A stretch of 64,000 bases of DNA from Candidatus Zipacnadia bacterium (GCA_029821735.1 JALGSU010000031.1:1-64000), one strand, 5' to 3'; counted from the stretch's first letter, positions 19,036 to 29,007 are shown. Numbers and translations: made by a program. The notes: generated by a model from the sequence alone, not told the origin.

Positions 19036-21410
19036 TCACTCGGCAGCGGCGCCCCAGACCTCGGCCTCGACGAGCGCCGCCTCTCCCTGCGCGACCATGG
19101 TCAGGCGCAAGTAGCGCGCCGGGGCCGTGTCCGCCAGTTCGAGCGATAGCTCGGCCACCTCACGGAACCCCGTCTCGTGCAGGTCGGGGGCAGTTGCGGC
19201 GGGCTGCCAGTTCTCGCCGTCGGCGCTTGCCTCCGCGACCACTGACTCGAGCGCCCCGGTGAACCAGAGGCCAGCCCGGCTCAGCGAGTACGGCTGCTGG
19301 AAGTCGAGAACGACCTCGACCGGACCGACGGTGATAGTCTCCGCCCACTCGCCCGGCTCGAAGCGCAGGAAACCCCGATAGCCCTGACTCGCCACCGCAA
19401 GCTCGGGCTGCTGCAGCAGGCGCAGGCGGTCGGTCAGCTTGCCCTCCGCGACGGCGACCGTTCGCTCCTCGCCGCCAGCGCGAATGGTGTAAGCGCCGCC
19501 GGTGGCGAGGTTCTGATCGCGGCCCTCGACCATTCGGTACTGCAGCCAGAACGCGTAGTTACCGGTCAGGCAGGGAAGGTGAAGCGCCAGATGTCATGGC
19601 CGAAGGTGCAGCCCGCGTCGGTGTACGTGGCAGCGATCGTGCGACGCCAGGCATCGTCCGCCATGCCCACGCGGTTCGCCGGCGACCAGGCAAAATAGAG
19701 CGCCCGCCCCTCCCCCACCGAACGTTCGGTGACGGCCGGTTGCCCATCCTCAAAAATCCCGAGCACGGTCGTCGCGTCATCGACGGGAGCGACTTGCCAG
19801 GCTTTCTCGACGCTCGCGTCCACCGGCAGCACTTCGCCGCCAATCGTGATCGTCTCAGAGGTGGCCCGCTCCCCCTCAACACGCACGCCGAACAGGCCCT
19901 CGCGCATGTGAGCGAGCGACTCGCCGCTGGTGCTGCGCTCAAAGGCCAGCGGGTCAAGGCAGACAAGCGTGCCACCCGCCTGGCAGTACGCCGCGAGAGC
20001 GTCGGCGGTGGCATCGTCGCAATATGACAGGTCGGTCAGGTAGACGACCTTGTAGTCATCGAGGTCGGCGTGGCCCATCGCCAACTGCGTGTCGCTGACG
20101 AAGACGAAGTAGCCGCGCTCCTCGGGGCCGAGCAGATCGTAGAGTCGAGCCAGGCGCCTCTGATTGGTGCTGCCGGACTTCGAGCTTTCGCGGGAGACGA
20201 AGAGCGCCGCGTCGGCCTCGGTGGGATACTTCACGGTCGGCATGTCGAGGACCAGCTTGCCGAGTTTGATGAGATAGTCCCAAGCTGGCCGGTGACCCGT
20301 CCGGACGCTGGCGGGGTATGGTGGCGCGGGCTCTTTGCTCCCGTACGAGGAGGGCCAGAAGTGGAAGCCCGTCCCACCGCTACGGAAGACCTGGCTGTAG
20401 AGTTCCCGCAGCTCGTCCATCTGCAGTTGCCCCTGCGGGAAGCCGGCGTCACAGTCGTGCGGGACGACGATGATCTCGTCGAGACCGGAGAGGTCGCGAG
20501 CCATCTTGGTCCCGTAACTGTATGAGTTTTGCTCGTGGAACTGAAGCTGCAGCGAGCCGACGGTGCAGTACTCCCGCCACAGTTCGGCGCTCGGGGCCGT
20601 GCCACCGTGCGTGTCCTCCGAGACGATGAGCATGTCGGGGACGACCTCGTGCACGGCCGCCGCCAGCTCGGCGTTGGCCGCGTGCAACTGGTCGATGAGC
20701 CAGCTCATGTAGGCCCGGCGCGAGTAAGGGTAATCCGGATCGTTCTGGCTCATTCCCCACGGGATGCCATACTTGCCAAAGCCATACTGCTCGCGCACCT
20801 GGCGATCAGCCTCGATGAGGAAGGCCGGAGAGTTGGCGTCTCTGGGGTTCTCGGCGAACCACTTGGCGCTCACACTCCACTGGCGGGCGATCTGCTCGTC
20901 GCCGACGCAGACGCCCCAGAGCACGTCGCCGAATCGCACGGCACATTCGCGGGCTGCCTGCACGAAGGCGCGCCGATTGATCGGGTCGGGGAGGAAGCCC
21001 GAATTCCAGAATGACACGCCCTCGTTCCCGTCATCATCCACGCCAATGACGTAGTAGGGAGCGTAGAGCACCGGGCCAGTGAGTCCGTCGTCGCGGGCCT
21101 CAGCCACCATGCGCTCGAAGCCCGGATTCATGCGCTGGTCGAAGCGGCTGAACCAGTCCCTCTGGACGCAAGGCAAGTCGGGTATCCAGTGCAGGAAGAA
21201 GTGCATGCCGGCCGCGGAGGTCTCGCGCCGGATGGCGTCATAGCTGTGCGCGTAGCCGAACTGAATGGCGCTGTAGAACTCCGGGCCGCCGACGGGCTGC
21301 TCCCACATCAGGTGCCCATTGCTGCGCGGGTTGCGAGGGCGGTCGGGGTCCAGCAGGGGCTCGAAGAGCGGGTCTGGGACCGTCTCCACTACTCGGAACT
21401 TGCGGATCAT
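19036..21410 (-). pseudogene. GH42-like barrel protein with C-terminal discoidin-like domain, frameshifted
   Basis: The first part (21410-19566, 614 aa) is a TIM barrel of the GH42/GH-A kind, with YGFGKYGIPWGMSQ and a later Rossmann-like trimerisation domain (YKVVYLTDLSYC, AYCQAGGTLVCLDP). It stops just after DIWRFTFPA. Immediately past the break, one frame over, the sequence reads CLTGNYAFWLQYR and runs through a discoidin-like module to 19036. That second part has no start codon or ribosome site of its own, so a single gene with a 1-nt deletion near 19570-19576 is the best reading. The ATG at 21410 overlaps the upstream stop (ATGA) but has no ribosome site before it and no signal peptide after it, so this may itself be the downstream part of the CBM9-like gene. 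Confidence 0.7.
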
Positions 21411-22900
21411 GTCAAGCGCGTTACGCGGAAGATCACGACCTCGCCCTCGCTCGCCTCGATCGAGTAGGGCTGCTCGATGACGGTCTCACCAGGGGCGACC
21501 TGCCTGATCATGCTCTGCTCCGCCACAACGCGGCCGTCGATAACGCTCTCGACGCTGAACCACAAGTTCGCCGGAGCGGCGCTGCGATTGACGACATGAT
21601 ACGCGGCTCGATTGGTACCTACCCAACTGCCGAGGGGAGTCATCTCGCCGCGGGTAAGGCAGGTCAGTGTCAACTCACCCGGGTCGTCAGGCGGTGCGAA
21701 ACGCATGGTCACGAAGTGAGGCGGCTCGTGGAAGCTGCCCTCGAACCGAGCCAGTTGCGAGGACGCGGTGTGCGAGGTGCGGTGGTGTCGCCCGATGTTC
21801 ATGCGCCAGACCTCGCCGGCGACGTGGCTCTTTCCCATCGCGGCCAGCGGCAGGGCCATCTCGATGATCCAGCCGCGCTGGTCGCGGCCGGACGCGATAT
21901 TCAGGTCAGGATCCCACTCGCCGGTGCCGATCGCCTCATCGGCGGTCACACCAAAGGCGTTGGTTGAGAGGTAATACGTGGGTGTGCGCGGGATGCCAAG
22001 CACATTGAAGAAGAACTCGATGCGGTCGTCGCCCCAGTCAGGCCTATCGCGCACGCGGGAGAGGTCGGTGAGTTTGTCGAGGGCCACCTCCTCGCACCAC
22101 GCGGCGGCGTAGAGGTTCTCAGCGTCATACGCCATCCACACGCGCGTCTGTTGCGGCGGCGGCGTGCCATCTCTGTCATTGATCGTGAAGCCCCCGAGCT
22201 CCAGTGCGCCCTCCCATTCGCCGTCGCCCAGCGCGCCGTCCACGGTCGGCGCAGTCGCTGCGAAGGGCAAGTGATAGTCGACCTCGGTGCGGGAGACCTC
22301 ACTCGGTTCGTCAGGCGGGTCGGGCTGGCTGGGAGTTGGCTCGGAGCCAGGCTCGAACTTCACCTCGTCGACCAGGATGACGTGGCGAGCGGGCGGGTCG
22401 CCGGGGCCCACGCGAATCAGGACACTCGCGCGCGACGCCGCTTTTCCGAGGAAGCCCTCGGCGAACACCTGCCGCCACTGCGAGCCAATGGTGTAAGTCT
22501 CGCGAATCTGGTCGACGGGGTGAAGCTCACCGTCATCGGTCCAGATGAAGATGGACAACTGCGTTTCTTCGGTTGCGCGGACATACGCGGAAGCGACGTA
22601 ACGCTGGCCGGGCAGATACTCGCCGGCTGGGCCGTGGAAGATCATGCCGGACCGCGCTGAATCATAGGTGGTCAGTTGCAGACAGCCTGCGCCGCTGTAC
22701 GCGCCGGTCGAGACGATGCGGAAGTGCTGGTCGGGGTTCGCGGCCACTTCGGGGCCGCTGCGCAGGTACCACATGTGGTCAAGCGCCGCGGCTTGGTCCA
22801 GCGTCGCCAGTTCCGCGGGCAGCAGGTTTTCGGCATGTGCTGCGCAGGTCAGGCAGAGCGCGACCAGTGTCCAGACGGCGATCTTCGCATGGGCTCCCAC
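21407..22900 (-). CDS. Secreted protein with CBM9-like domain, probable N-terminal part of the following glycosidase
   Basis: A 497-residue exported protein starting at a GTG at 22900 with GGGAGGT 7 nt upstream and a signal peptide (GAHAKIAVWTLVALCLTCAAHA). Residues of about 25-180 are a jelly-roll binding module, followed by a Pro/Asp/Glu-rich linker (about 185-200). Residues of about 210-400 resemble a family 9 carbohydrate-binding/DOMON-like module (VDGALGDGEWEGA, VWMAYDAENLYAAAWC, DDRIEFFF). An Ig-like domain (about 405-495) ends the frame. An Ig-like domain normally leads into a catalytic domain, and the next gene starts at the ATGA overlap with a barrel lacking export signal and ribosome site. 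A single original protein is therefore plausible. Confidence 0.72.
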   Translation of the reverse strand: MGAHAKIAVWTLVALCLTCAAHAENLLPAELATLDQAAALDHMWYLRSGPEVAANPDQHFRIVSTGAYSGAGCLQLTTYDSARSGMIFHGPAGEYLPGQRYVASAYVRATEETQLSIFIWTDDGELHPVDQIRETYTIGSQWRQVFAEGFLGKAASRASVLIRVGPGDPPARHVILVDEVKFEPGSEPTPSQPDPPDEPSEVSRTEVDYHLPFAATAPTVDGALGDGEWEGALELGGFTINDRDGTPPPQQTRVWMAYDAENLYAAAWCEEVALDKLTDLSRVRDRPDWGDDRIEFFFNVLGIPRTPTYYLSTNAFGVTADEAIGTGEWDPDLNIASGRDQRGWIIEMALPLAAMGKSHVAGEVWRMNIGRHHRTSHTASSQLARFEGSFHEPPHFVTMRFAPPDDPGELTLTCLTRGEMTPLGSWVGTNRAAYHVVNRSAAPANLWFSVESVIDGRVVAEQSMIRQVAPGETVIEQPYSIEASEGEVVIFRVTRLT

Positions 22901-22960
22901 AACGGCGACCTCCCGAGCGGTCTGGGCGATGTCGAGCTGAAGTCAGCATCCCGGTCCGCC

Positions 22961-22994
22961 GGAGACTTTCGCACGAGCGGGCGCGAAGTCCTCC
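22961..22994. repeat. Imperfect palindrome in a divergent promoter gap
   Basis: GGAG-ACTT-T-CGC (22961-22972) pairs with GCG-AAGT-C-CTCC (22983-22994) around a 10-nt loop: 11 bp with one bulged base on each side. It lies in the 181-bp gap between the leftward CBM9-like gene and the rightward GH123-like gene and could be an operator or leader hairpin. GC-rich DNA makes chance dyads common. Confidence 0.25.
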
Positions 22995-23081
22995 TGCCAG
23001 TCGAGCGCGCAGGTCTGCGGCCCCACACATCGAATGATGGTGAGACGGGTGCGTGCGAACTGATGGAGGTGTCGCTTGGTG

Positions 23082-25381
23082 ATGCTGCTGCCGGTGATTT
23101 GTCTGGCTGTTCTCACCTGCCTGCCCGCGTGGGCGCAAGATGATGCTACCAATATCGCCCTCGGCAAGAGCTACGCGCTGCAGCCGAGAGCGAACTACGG
23201 AATGTGCGCCGATGCAGGTGATCTGACGCAGCTCACCGACGGCGTGTACGACAACGAGGCGGGCTCGATGTGGACACGATTGATTTTGAGGAGGCGCACA
23301 ACATCGCCGGCGTCAGCCTGTCAGTGGCGGCCGGAGCGGCAGGTGTGAAATGGCCCGATCGCGTGTTCATGTTCGTGTCCGACGACGCGGAAAACTGGTG
23401 GGAAGTCGGCGAGTTGATGGCCCTGAGCGGACCGCCGCCTGATGACTCCAGCTACGCGAAGCACAGCTTCCGGACCGACGAGTTGACTGCCCAGGGACGC
23501 TACCTGGCTCTGACGGTCTGGGCGCAGGGCCCGTATCTCTTCACCGATGAGCTGGAGGTATTCGGCGCGCCGACCGAGGCGGAAGCTCCGCGCGAGGGCG
23601 TCGCCGTGAGAGACCTCCGAGCGGCCACGGTAGATCGTGCGATGCAGTCGGCGTTCCGGCGGGACGTGGAGCTGGACGTCGAGCAACTGCAGCGGGCGGC
23701 AGGTGCGACGCTGGACGCAGCGCTTGCCGACGAGGACGTGGTGGCAGGCGTGACCGGGACGACCCGGGCCATCGTGCCCTACACCGACGCGCATGCGCGA
23801 GCGCTGGCGGTGCGCGCGCAGTTGTGGCAGGCGGCCGGAGAGCCCGAACTTCGGGTGTGGCAAGGCCATCCGCAGGATCAGCTTGGGCCGTGGGATCTTG
23901 CGCCGGAGAACGCCGGGGCGCCGTCGGTAGTTCTGCGGATGATGGCGGGCGAGGTGCGGTCATCGGCCATCAACATCACGAACGCAGGCGATGAGCAAGC
24001 GGTCCTGCGGGTGGAGTTTGAGGGCGAGGCGAACTGGGTCACGCCGTTGCAGGTGGCGTGGACGCGGACGCGTGACGGGGGCATCACCGGGTCAGCGCTC
24101 CCGGCGCTGGAGGAGTCGAGCCGCGGGCCAATCTGCCGGGTGCCGGCGGGCATGACGCAGCAGCTATGGCTAAGCGTGGACTCGTCGGGTCTACCTGCGG
24201 GCGAGCATACGGCGGCGCTGATTCTGAGCGAGGCAAACGCGAAGCTGGCGCAAGTGCCGATCAGCGTCACGGTGTCGCCGGTGACGATGCCCGAGGAGTT
24301 GAGCCTGGGGCTGGGAGGCTGGGACTACAGCGACTATGCCAGCTACGGCATACGGAATGAGAACCGCGAGGCAGCGATCGCATTCCTGCAGGAGTATCAC
24401 GTGAACATGCCGTGGGCGACGGCGCAGTCGATGCGGTTTGGCGCGCACGACGAGACCGGCGCGATGGTCAAGCCTCCGGCGACGAGGGTCATGGATCAGT
24501 GGCTGGACAACTGGCCCGACGCGCGCGGCTACTGCGTATTCGTGGCTTTCGCCGAGGATTTGGCCGACACCAACGCGGCTCGCAGGCGGGTGCGCGAATG
24601 GATCGACTTCTGGGTCGACCATCTGGCGAGCCGTGGCGTCGAGCCCGACCGGCTCTTCCTGCTGTTGGCTGATGAGCCGCACACGTTCGCGATGGACCGA
24701 CGCATTGTCGACTATGCGCGGGTGATCAAGGCGGCTCAGCCGAGCGTGAACATCTGGATCGACCCGACGTGGCGGGACCCGACGCAAGCGACGCCCGAGC
24801 TGTTCGAGGTGGCCGACGCGATCTGCGGACACCGCTGGCTCTGGCAGGCGGCGCGCGAGCAGTTCGAGCAGGTCATCCTCGGCGCGCGGGACGCGGGAGC
24901 GCGCCTGGAGTTCTACAGTTGCCATGTCCCCGCGCGCGCGCTCGACCCCTACAGCTACCACCGCCTGCAGGCGTGGGACTGTTTCCGGTATGGGATGAGC
25001 GCGGAGCACTTCTGGTCGTTCGGCGCCAACGGGGGCGCATCGGCGTGGACCGAAAACGCGGCCAAGGGGCTGTGCGCGACGCCACAGTTCCTGGATGAAG
25101 AGGGGTGCACGACCTCGAAGCAGATGGAGGCGATCCGGGAGGGTCTGTACGACCACGAGTATCTGGTGATGCTGCGCGACCGGCTAGCCGAAATCGAGAA
25201 GCAGCGCCCCGATCACCCGCTCATCAAGCAGGGGAGGACGCTGCTCATCGAAGGCCCGGCGCGTGTGCTGAGCGCACCGGGCACAGACTCGGCTTACTGG
25301 GCCGAGACCGTGGACCGCGGCGTTGCGGACACGGTCAGGCTCCAGGTGCTGGACCTGCTCGAGGCATCGCAGGCGCTCTGA
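23082..25381 (+). pseudogene. Secreted GH123/DUF4091-like glycosidase with N-terminal discoidin-like domain, frameshifted
   Basis: The first frame opens with a signal peptide (MLLPVICLAVLTCLPAWAQ; GGAGG lies 12 nt before the ATG at 23082, with in-frame GTG at 23079 and TTG at 23076 as alternatives). It then begins a discoidin-like module (ATNIALGKSYALQP, LTDGVYDNEAGSMW). At about 23271-23276 the sense moves to another frame (TIDFEEAHNIAGVSLSV), which completes the discoidin strands and continues 700 residues to 25381. One missing nucleotide explains the break. The rest has a DUF4091/GH123-like barrel: DRLFLLLADEPH near the middle (the family's Asp-Glu pair), HFWSFGANGG, and the closing SKQMEAIREGLYDHEYL. 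GH123 contains beta-N-acetylgalactosaminidases; the substrate here is unknown. Confidence 0.75.
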
Positions 25382-25390
25382 CCGGGGCCG

Positions 25391-26365
25391 CTACACGACT
25401 TCCATGGTCGAGGGCGGCTTAGTCGCGAGATTGTATGTGACGCTGACCACACCGGGCACCTCGTTGACCAGGCGGGCGCTGAGTTTCTCCAGCGTCTCCC
25501 AGGGAAGACGGGTGGGTGTGGCGGTGCGGGCATCAACGCTGTCCCAGCAGCGCACCTCGATCTGCAGGCCGAAGTCACGTTCGCCATCGCGCATCCCGGT
25601 CACGCGGTCGTCGTGGAGGATCGCCATGTACTGGAAAGCGTCCACGCCGGCGAGTTCGGTCTCCAGAATGACGGTGGCGCCACGCACGAGATCGAGGCGC
25701 TCAGCGGTGACGGCGCCAATAATGCGCGCGGCCAGTGCCGGGCCGGGGAAGGGCATTCGGTTGTGGATTGACTCGGGCAGGCCGGATGCCTGCGCCACTT
25801 TGCGCACGCCGTCCTTGCGGAGCTGGATCAGCGGCTCGATGATCTGGTAGCCGAACGCCTCTTCGGGATCGATACCGATCTGCTCGAAGACGTTGTGCTG
25901 ACGCTTGATCCCGGCGACAGTTTCGTCGACGTCAGTCAGGATCGTCCCCTGCAGCAGGTACTTCGCACCGCTCTCTCGCACCAACTTGGCGAAGATGTCC
26001 TTGTAGAAGGTCTGCGTGACGGCCTCGCGCTTCTCCTCGGGGTCCGTGAGGCCCTCCAGCGCAGCGAGGAACTCCTCGCGAGCGTCGATGAGTTCGACCC
26101 GAACGCCAAGGTCGGCGAAGATGTCGACGATCTGCTGGGGCTCGCCCTCGCGCATGAGGGCGTTGTCCACAAAATAGGTCTTCAGGCGATCGCCGAGCGC
26201 GCGATGCCCGAGCATGGTTACCGCGGAAGAGTCTACACCACCAGACAGCGCGTTGATGGCCACGCCATCCCCTACCGCAGCCGCGATCTCCGTGGCCTTC
26301 TCCTCGATGAACTGCTCCGGGTTCAGTTGGTCGGCCGTGATCTCTTTGGCACTCACAGTCGTCAT
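25391..26365 (-). CDS. GMP-synthase-like PP-loop ATP pyrophosphatase without glutaminase domain
   Basis: A 324-residue protein matching the synthetase half of GuaA. The PP-loop SGGVDSS is at residues 41-47 (ATG at 26365, just after AGGGAG). VDNALMREGE, LQGTILTDV, HNRMPFPGPALAARI and the C-terminal NLATKPPSTMEVV correspond to landmarks of the ATP-pyrophosphatase and dimerisation domains. The roughly 200-residue glutamine amidotransferase domain of ordinary bacterial GuaA is absent, as in the archaeal two-subunit enzyme. Several usually invariant positions differ: the SHHNV segment reads KRQHNVFE and the terminal TIEW reads TMEVV. It is last in a run with a BNR protein, a Gfo/Idh/MocA protein and an isomerase-fold protein, so it may be an amide- or ammonia-ligating paralogue rather than the purine enzyme. 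A split GMP synthase remains possible. Confidence 0.75.
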   Translation of the reverse strand: MTTVSAKEITADQLNPEQFIEEKATEIAAAVGDGVAINALSGGVDSSAVTMLGHRALGDRLKTYFVDNALMREGEPQQIVDIFADLGVRVELIDAREEFLAALEGLTDPEEKREAVTQTFYKDIFAKLVRESGAKYLLQGTILTDVDETVAGIKRQHNVFEQIGIDPEEAFGYQIIEPLIQLRKDGVRKVAQASGLPESIHNRMPFPGPALAARIIGAVTAERLDLVRGATVILETELAGVDAFQYMAILHDDRVTGMRDGERDFGLQIEVRCWDSVDARTATPTRLPWETLEKLSARLVNEVPGVVSVTYNLATKPPSTMEVV

Positions 26366-26435
26366 CACTCCCTGCGCAAGCAGCTCTCGTCCATGTTTGG
26401 GTGGATGCGAAAAGGGCAGCCCGGCTTGCGGCAGA

Positions 26436-27791
26436 TCAGAGCACTTCGACGCCGAGCATCGCGCACAGGTCGCGCAGCGGCTCGGTGTTGTCGCCATACG
26501 AGATGATGTAGTGCTGGCTGAGCACCTGCTGGATGAAGTCCTCGACCGGCGTGTCGAGCACGATCTCCAGACTGGGCAACTGCGGGGCGGGCGGTGACCA
26601 GCCGGCCTCCTCCCACGGGCGCGGCGTGACGGCCTCGCCGGTGAGGATGTGCATCGAGTAGGCGTCGCCGACGTGCGTGAGCCGGGCGAGCGTCACGGGG
26701 CCGGTCTTCACGCGCGAAACGTTCAGCAGACCCTCGCCGAAATCTCCGAAGGACGTGGGCAGGACGGTGACCGGGCCATCGACGACCTCGCTGGGCACGT
26801 AATCCGGGACGCCCATCAACATGCCGTCGGCCATGAACTCGTAGAACTCCATGTAGGCGCCGACCTGCCCGGTGAGCTGGCGAACCATCAGTTGCGTGAC
26901 CGCTCCGGGGATGTCGTTTTCGGGCACCGTGCAGACGCCGTCCTGCTCGTGCAGAAGCATGAACACGCCCGCGGGCGCAAACCCGAGCAACTTCTTCACG
27001 CCATCCACGTCGAGCAGCGTGATGGCCTGGTAGCCGCGCTCCTCGACTTTCTGATGCAGCGCGAGGTAGAGCTTGACCGTGTTCTCGATGGTCACCGGCT
27101 GGGCCGGGTTGACGAAAGTCCAGCGCCCGGCGACCTCCGCCGCCAGTTCGGCGACTTCGCCCGGGTCCAGGTTCTCCATCGCCTGGACCATCTCCAGCAT
27201 CTCGAAGGACTCGACCTCCGGACCGATCGTTGAGCGCAGCGAAACGCCATCGTAGAGCGTCCCGTAGAGGTTCATGTCGCGGAAGCCCATGGTGCCGATG
27301 CGTGCGCCGCGCAAGGTGCGGGCCGCGTGGGCAGCCTGCGCGTAGCTGACTATCTGCTCGACCGGCAGCGCCTGGCCGCGGAGGGTCACCACATACTTGA
27401 AGGTGTAGCCCATGTCGGCCATCGGTTTGCGCAGGGCGGTGGTGCCAGCCTGGTCAGCGGTGGTCACGAAGCGATCGCCCTCATCCCAGCCGGTCAGGCC
27501 CAGGAGTATCATGGGCTTGTGGCGGAAGGCGTCGGCGACGGCGATGACCGCGTGCGACGGGATCCAGCCCGCGAGGCAGAGTACCAGCAGGTCGAAATCC
27601 TCGCGCGCGAGTTCTTCGCGGGCACGGGCGACATCCTGGCCCGCCGGGTCATCACTGACCGGCTCGGTCCAGACGAGCTGCAGTCCCTCGGCTTCGAGGG
27701 CAGCGCCCGCCTCGGCGCACTTGCGCTCGATGATCTCGCGAGGTGTGTTGATCTCGCCGAAGCCGACAAAGCCGACCTTGATTTGAGCCAT
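26436..27791 (-). CDS. L-fucose/L-arabinose isomerase-fold protein
   Basis: A 451-residue cytoplasmic protein with GGGAGGT 6 nt before its ATG. The N-terminal VGFVGFGEINTPREI, the alpha/beta layout, the FDLLVLCLAGWIPSHAV phrase and the later TFVNPAQPVTIENTVKLYLAL region fit the L-fucose isomerase-like family of uncharacterised sugar isomerases. Members interconvert aldoses and ketoses with a divalent metal. I cannot pin the metal ligands without alignment. It lies between the Gfo/Idh/MocA gene (21 nt upstream) and the GuaA-like gene (70 nt downstream), consistent with intracellular processing of a sugar released by the exported enzymes. Confidence 0.72.
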   Translation of the reverse strand: MAQIKVGFVGFGEINTPREIIERKCAEAGAALEAEGLQLVWTEPVSDDPAGQDVARAREELAREDFDLLVLCLAGWIPSHAVIAVADAFRHKPMILLGLTGWDEGDRFVTTADQAGTTALRKPMADMGYTFKYVVTLRGQALPVEQIVSYAQAAHAARTLRGARIGTMGFRDMNLYGTLYDGVSLRSTIGPEVESFEMLEMVQAMENLDPGEVAELAAEVAGRWTFVNPAQPVTIENTVKLYLALHQKVEERGYQAITLLDVDGVKKLLGFAPAGVFMLLHEQDGVCTVPENDIPGAVTQLMVRQLTGQVGAYMEFYEFMADGMLMGVPDYVPSEVVDGPVTVLPTSFGDFGEGLLNVSRVKTGPVTLARLTHVGDAYSMHILTGEAVTPRPWEEAGWSPPAPQLPSLEIVLDTPVEDFIQQVLSQHYIISYGDNTEPLRDLCAMLGVEVL

Positions 27792-27812
27792 GGTGGACCT
27801 CCCGAGTGTCGT

Positions 27813-28913
27813 CTACCAGTCGAAGAGCGGCACGTCGCGCCAGTTCCCGTCGCTCATCGCGGACTCGTGGGCGATGATCCCGGGGACGGTGAAGTCCATC
27901 GAGCGCGTAACGTCGATCGGCGGCTTCACATCGTTCTCGAGCGCGTCGAGGAACTCGCGTATCATGTAGTATTCCGAGGTCCCGTGGCCGCCGTGCTTGG
28001 CCTCTTCCGGGGCGTCGGGGTCGATGACTGAGCACTCGATCTCCTCGGCCTGCGGGTGCCCGTTCTCACCGTCGGGTGTCTCGCCCTCGAGCCACAGGTA
28101 TCCCTCGGTGTTGCTGCCATTGCGCCCGTTCTCCACGTAGCCGCGGGTCCCGTAGAGTGAGTAGTAGACCATGTGCGGGTAGCGCGGGGCGACCTGGCTG
28201 CGGGCGATCTTGATGAGCGCGCCCTTCTCGGTGCGGAACATCCCCACTTCCATGTCCAAGAAACCCAGATGGTCGGTCTGGTCGGGGTGCTTGTGGAAGC
28301 CCGCGTGGCTGCCAGACGCCGCGATGATGCGGTCATCCATCAGCGTGAGGATTGGGCCGAGGCAGTGCGCGCAGTACCAGATCGGCGGGCGCTCGTGGCG
28401 CCAGAAGTAATTGCCCGTATCGCCATCGATGAGCAGATGCTCGATCTCGTGCACATACTCGGCCTCAGCGTAGTAGATCGGGCCGAGCTTGCCCTGATTG
28501 ACGATATCGCGCCACTGGCGAACGTAGTGGAAGTAGCAGTAGTTCTCGGCCATCATGTAGCCCAGGCCGGTCTGCTTGACCGTGTTGACGATCTGCTCGC
28601 AGTCCTCGACCGTGTAGGCGGCGGTCTGCTCGCACATCACATGCTTGCCCGCCTGCAGGGCTTTAATGGTCTGCTCGGCGTGGAAGCGGATGGGCGTCGC
28701 GATCATGATGATGTCAGCGTCAGCGTTGACGAACTGCTCATAGTCGGTATAGAGCGCCGAATCGGGCAGCGAGAACGCCTCACCGAGGTCAGTGAGGGTG
28801 TCCTCGTTGGTGTCGCACAAGGCGGTGACATTCACCCGTGGATGGGCGCCGAAGACGGAGACGAATCCGCGCCCTCTTCGCAGGCCCACGATCCCGACAT
28901 TCCACGTCTTCAT
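27813..28913 (-). CDS. Gfo/Idh/MocA family oxidoreductase with altered catalytic motif
   Basis: A 366-residue protein. I start it at the ATG at 28913 (MKTWNVGIVGLRRGRG), which begins directly with the Rossmann strand and nucleotide-binding loop; the open frame extends 37 codons further without coding character. After ADADIIMIATPIRFHAEQ comes AGKHVMCEQTAAYTV: the family's Glu-Lys-Pro motif, whose Lys takes part in catalysis, reads Glu-Gln-Thr here. The second domain has AHCLGPILTLM near the substrate His position. Relatives oxidise sugars or inositols with NAD(P), or act in glycoside cleavage. The altered motif suggests a changed reaction or a non-redox role. It is 21 nt upstream of the isomerase-fold gene. 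Confidence 0.8.
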   Translation of the reverse strand: MKTWNVGIVGLRRGRGFVSVFGAHPRVNVTALCDTNEDTLTDLGEAFSLPDSALYTDYEQFVNADADIIMIATPIRFHAEQTIKALQAGKHVMCEQTAAYTVEDCEQIVNTVKQTGLGYMMAENYCYFHYVRQWRDIVNQGKLGPIYYAEAEYVHEIEHLLIDGDTGNYFWRHERPPIWYCAHCLGPILTLMDDRIIAASGSHAGFHKHPDQTDHLGFLDMEVGMFRTEKGALIKIARSQVAPRYPHMVYYSLYGTRGYVENGRNGSNTEGYLWLEGETPDGENGHPQAEEIECSVIDPDAPEEAKHGGHGTSEYYMIREFLDALENDVKPPIDVTRSMDFTVPGIIAHESAMSDGNWRDVPLFDW

Positions 28914-28971
28914 CGATGTTTCACTCCAGTTGACGGACTGAGTTCGGCGGATTGCGTGTCTATTCCGTGCC

Positions 28972-28989
28972 CGAGGGGTAAGTCCCTCG
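28972..28989 (-). promoter_or_regulatory. Intercistronic stem-loop
   Basis: On the minus strand CGAGGG and CCCTCG pair around a 6-nt loop, in the 94-nt gap between the stop of the BNR gene and the start of the Gfo/Idh/MocA gene. No T-run follows. It could mark mRNA processing or weak attenuation between the two genes. Confidence 0.25.
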
Positions 28990-29007
28990 TAGTGTGTGTG
29001 GCGCGAA

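Noticed and set aside
19560..19580. Programmed -1 ribosomal frameshift in the GH42-like gene
   Set aside because: No X-XXY-YYZ slippery sequence and no obvious downstream pseudoknot; a 1-nt deletion is simpler.
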